This document shows, piece by piece, positions 6,381 through 8,963 of a stretch of 8,963 nucleotides of DNA; position 1 is the stretch's first letter; every line of letters begins with the position of its first letter. Below the pieces are notes generated by a model. The model saw only the letters and a list, made by a program, of their open reading frames with translations. It ran no database searches and was not told the origin of the DNA. Source of the DNA: Candidatus Zixiibacteriota bacterium (GTDB lineage: Bacteria > Zixibacteria > MSB-5A5 > GN15 > PGXB01); the NCBI GenBank assembly GCA_024230695.1, contig JAAERC010000754.1:1-8963 (forward strand). Direction: 5' to 3'. The translations under genes and the position numbers were made by a program.

Positions 6381-6434
6381 CCCCAAAAGCCCAAATTAGA
6401 CAGAGAGATTAGATACAAACAAACCTAAAGATTG

Positions 6435-8030
6435 CTATAACTTGGCTTTAAGGCTTTTACTCTTATAAACAAGTTTACCATCAAAATATGTTCCGAGAAC
6501 TTTGATATCTTTGATCTTTGTTCTGGCGGTTTTGTAAATATTTTCTGACAAAACAATAAAATCAGCCTTAAATCCGGGTAGCAGACGTCCTATCTCGAAT
6601 CCCCGTCCGACAATCGAAGGCGGAGTTGATGTAAAACCAGCCACGGCTTCTTTAACAGATATTCTCTGTTCTGGATAAAACGGTTTTTTTACATCTGGTG
6701 AGGTTCTATTTACCGCCGCGGCTATCCCTGAAATTGGGTCAATTGGTTCGATTGGAACATCAGAACCAAACACAAGCGGAATCTTTTTATCAAGTAATGT
6801 TCTGAATACAAAGCAGTTTCGTCCCCGTTTCCCCCAATATGTTTCCATCATTTTTATATCCGACGGGCAGTGCGATGGTTGCATCGATGCCACTATTTTT
6901 AGTTTTTTCAGGCGGTTAATATCTATACGCCGAATCATCTGCAAATGCTCGATTCGATGCAAGTTTGGATTTTTAATCTTGGGTGCTTTTTCAAAACAGT
7001 CAATAACATTTGAAACAGCTTTATCACCTATTGCATGAATCGTACATGGAAGATTTATCGATGCGGCATTTTTAATAATTTTCAGCATCTCTTTTTTACT
7101 GTTGGTCTCAACGCCATAACTGTTTTTTGAAGCTTTATATTTATTAAAACATAATGCGGTTTGACTGCCAAGTGAGCCATCAGCAAACAGCTTAATTCCC
7201 GAAATATGTAAATATTCCCTATTATATCCTGAGTTTACTCCAACCCGTCTAAGTTTTGGAATAAGCGATGGCGGTGGATAATAATTCACCCGCAATCCAA
7301 TCGTACCATTTTTTGATAGTTCCTTATAGAGAGGATACGCCTTTGGTCCGTCCATAGAATGAATAGCCGTTACGCCTTTGGCATATGCTTCTTTTAATGT
7401 CTTCTTGTATAATCTTTTTATTTTTAAAACCGGCGGATCAGCAATGATTTTGAGAATAGGTTCATATCCCGGGAGTTCTCGCAGGATGCCATAAGGTTCT
7501 CTATCCTCAAAACGGTCAATTACTCCTCCTATCGGTGCGGACGTTTTACGAGATATTTTTGCCCGTTTCAAAGCTTCTGAATTGACCCAGAGTATATGCT
7601 GATCTTTTGAGTATATTGCCGCTGGTCGGCCACCGGTGACTTTATCGAGCATATACTTATCCGGTAATATTCTTTTCCTCCAACGATCAATCGCGAAACC
7701 ATCACCAAGAACCCATTCGTTTTTGGCAAGTTTGTCCGAATGCTTTTTTATTTTATTTAATGTTGCCTCAAGACTTGTTAGACCATCAAGTCTGACATTG
7801 GCCGTCATAATAGCATGAAACCGGAAATGTGTGTGCGAATCTGTAAAACCGGGCAGAACTGTCCGACCTCTTAAATTTATTCTGACTGCTGAATTAAACA
7901 TCTCGTCCTTTTCCAGATGTTTCCCAACCGCTATAATATTATTTCCCTGAATCACTATCGAATCGACAACTTGTCCGTCACCAGCCTGGGTATATATTTT
8001 CCCATTATAAAACAGCTTATATTTTTTCAA
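6435..8030 (-). CDS. YtcJ-type metal-dependent amidohydrolase
   Basis: 531 residues, matching the amidohydrolase 3 (YtcJ/LAF3-like) family length. A small N-terminal beta-sandwich part (about 1-55; YNGKIYTQAG) leads into GRTVLPGFTDSHTHF with metal ligands His66 and His68. A TIM-barrel follows with family marks: KDQHILWVNSEAL, GVTAIHSMDG, SGIKLFADGSLGSQTA, IHAIGDKAVSNVIDCF, HRIEHLQM, VASMQPSHC, FGSDVPIEPIDPI, FTSTPPSI, GRLLPGFKADFIVL. No signal peptide, so cytoplasmic. Members hydrolyse amide bonds of varied small molecules; the substrate is unknown. The start is TTG at 8030, supported by GGAG 6 nt upstream and by the family-typical N-terminus; I see no better ATG. The start lies inside the last codons of selB (14-nt overlap), implying translational coupling. 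Confidence 0.9.
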   Translation of the reverse strand: MKKYKLFYNGKIYTQAGDGQVVDSIVIQGNNIIAVGKHLEKDEMFNSAVRINLRGRTVLPGFTDSHTHFRFHAIMTANVRLDGLTSLEATLNKIKKHSDKLAKNEWVLGDGFAIDRWRKRILPDKYMLDKVTGGRPAAIYSKDQHILWVNSEALKRAKISRKTSAPIGGVIDRFEDREPYGILRELPGYEPILKIIADPPVLKIKRLYKKTLKEAYAKGVTAIHSMDGPKAYPLYKELSKNGTIGLRVNYYPPPSLIPKLRRVGVNSGYNREYLHISGIKLFADGSLGSQTALCFNKYKASKNSYGVETNSKKEMLKIIKNAASINLPCTIHAIGDKAVSNVIDCFEKAPKIKNPNLHRIEHLQMIRRIDINRLKKLKIVASMQPSHCPSDIKMMETYWGKRGRNCFVFRTLLDKKIPLVFGSDVPIEPIDPISGIAAAVNRTSPDVKKPFYPEQRISVKEAVAGFTSTPPSIVGRGFEIGRLLPGFKADFIVLSENIYKTARTKIKDIKVLGTYFDGKLVYKSKSLKAKL

Positions 8031-8963
8031 ACTTATCTCCTTTAACGCGAATATCTCCCTGACGTTCTGTAAAACGCAGACGGTCGGTTTCCTCCAGAAT
8101 TGGCATTGTATATTTTCTGGTACTACCTAATTTTTCCCTTAATGTTGCGACTGTTAATTTGATTTCGTTATTTAACATATCTCTGATTCTTTTAATAACC
8201 GAATCCCAACAACTCTTATGAAAAGCTAGGTTGCTTCCAATTTTAACAACATTGCCGGCCACCACCAGATATTCAAAAGCTTCCTTTTTGGATTTATCAG
8301 TACCTATTATTTCCTTAATTGATGGCGGAACGTACTCAGCTTTCAGTAATGTTGACTCAATCAGATCGGCAATCTTTTTAATTTCTCCTTTAACCGAAAC
8401 TGTCCTGTCAGGTAGATCGAATAGATTCCCCTTTTTAATCAACTGTTTATTTTGTACCATCAATTCTAAAAAAGGATCGATTGAAACTATCGGATACCCA
8501 GCCTGTCGTGCGATTTTATCAATTCCAACTCCGTTAGTATGCGGGTTTTCATCCAGAAAATTTTTAAGCACACTTTGTACTTTTGCGCCAATCTTTTTGA
8601 GATCAATAGTTCGGTAGACGCGCCCGGCATGTTCAATCACTTCTGATCTTTGTTTTCTTTCTTTTATATTATTTTTCAACTCAGTTAATGAATAACTACT
8701 AAACAAAAAATCAGTCTTAAAATCGACAGAGCGATTTTTCAAAAATTCGGCGTTTATCAATTTATTCAAAGTTAATTCAGTTCTGTCTTTGAGATATTCA
8801 AATTTAGACTCTTCTTTTCTTCGTGGAAACCGATTAAGGATATCCAAAACGGTTCCCCCTCCACCGCTTAGCGCTAGAGTGGGCAAACGGACAATATAGC
8901 GATCAACAATAAATGAAAGATCCGCCTCAAACGGTTTGAAAATTATAATTTCCCCCTGCCCCG
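8017..8963 (-). CDS. selB: selenocysteine-specific elongation factor SelB, C-terminal part (5' end beyond window)
   Basis: The frame is open to the right edge, giving 314 residues with the N-terminal GTPase outside the window. Visible residues 1-40 are the end of the third beta-barrel: KPFEADLSFIVDRYIVR, then TLALSGGGGTVLD, which matches the SelB IGGGxVLD hallmark. The remainder is the winged-helix tail. Its last unit (about 264-309) reads EIKLTVATLREKLGSTRKY, then PILEETDRLRFTERQGDIRV, the conserved SelB ending that binds the SECIS hairpin. FHKSCWDSVIKRIRDML just before it is also typical. SelB delivers selenocysteinyl-tRNA to the ribosome at UGA codons. The TTG at 8886 is an internal Leu codon, not a start. 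selA, selC and selD are not seen; they may lie to the right or elsewhere. Confidence 0.92.
   Translation of the reverse strand, partial: GQGEIIIFKPFEADLSFIVDRYIVRLPTLALSGGGGTVLDILNRFPRRKEESKFEYLKDRTELTLNKLINAEFLKNRSVDFKTDFLFSSYSLTELKNNIKERKQRSEVIEHAGRVYRTIDLKKIGAKVQSVLKNFLDENPHTNGVGIDKIARQAGYPIVSIDPFLELMVQNKQLIKKGNLFDLPDRTVSVKGEIKKIADLIESTLLKAEYVPPSIKEIIGTDKSKKEAFEYLVVAGNVVKIGSNLAFHKSCWDSVIKRIRDMLNNEIKLTVATLREKLGSTRKYTMPILEETDRLRFTERQGDIRVKGDKFEKI
8037..8040 (-). promoter_or_regulatory. Shine-Dalgarno inside selB for the TTG start of the amidohydrolase
   Basis: GGAG on the - strand, 6 nt before the TTG at 8030, lies within the final codons of selB. It supports the unusual TTG start and a coupled selB-amidohydrolase transcript. 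Confidence 0.6.

Noticed and set aside
8884..8886. TTG as the start of a complete 289-residue protein
   Set aside because: The frame stays open to the window edge and the upstream residues continue the SelB barrel domain, so this is an internal Leu codon.
1..8963. CRISPR arrays, insertion sequences, tRNA or rRNA genes
   Set aside because: No regularly spaced repeats, transposase motifs, terminal inverted repeats, cloverleaf patterns or rRNA-like conserved stretches were seen on either strand.

Overview
The window is an AT-rich stretch of a bacterial chromosome. One gene lies on the + strand at the left end. After it, all eight remaining genes lie on the - strand and read leftward from the right edge. 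Three traits point to a Gram-negative, selenocysteine-using lineage, perhaps in or near the FCB group (for example Zixibacteria, Calditrichota or Marinimicrobia): a selB gene, Sec-type signal peptides on most of the small proteins, and N-terminal carboxypeptidase-regulatory-like domains of the kind common in Bacteroidota-like bacteria. This placement is inference. No rRNA or taxonomic marker is present to prove it.

Layout. 1-247: intergenic, with a candidate promoter. 248-748 (+): a stand-alone PTS EIIA (PtsN-type) domain protein. 749-778: a short convergent gap with a small GC-rich hairpin. 779-4088 (-): four small exported proteins. Reading 5' to 3' on the - strand they are a canonical PEBP/YbhB-like protein, an exported metallo-beta-lactamase-fold hydrolase, and two PEBP paralogues carrying an extra N-terminal carboxypeptidase-regulatory-like domain. 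4154-6313 (-): the well-known slipin/NfeD membrane pair. 6435-8030 (-): a YtcJ-type amidohydrolase. 8017-8963 (-): the C-terminal part of SelB, cut by the window edge. It overlaps the amidohydrolase start by 14 nt.

How the genes may work together. selB and the amidohydrolase look translationally coupled. NfeD and slipin form the usual membrane protease/scaffold operon. The downstream PEBP/hydrolase cassette has short gaps (18-34 nt) and is probably one transcript, possibly continuing from slipin across a 65-nt gap that holds an 8-bp hairpin. The three PEBP genes share a purine-rich leader and similar signal-peptide coding sequence, so they look like tandem duplicates. The copy nearest slipin keeps the classic PEBP ligand-pocket motifs. 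The two distal copies gained (or kept) a beta-sandwich domain and lost key pocket residues. This exported PEBP plus MBL-hydrolase cassette is the least ordinary part of the window. Its function cannot be read from sequence alone.
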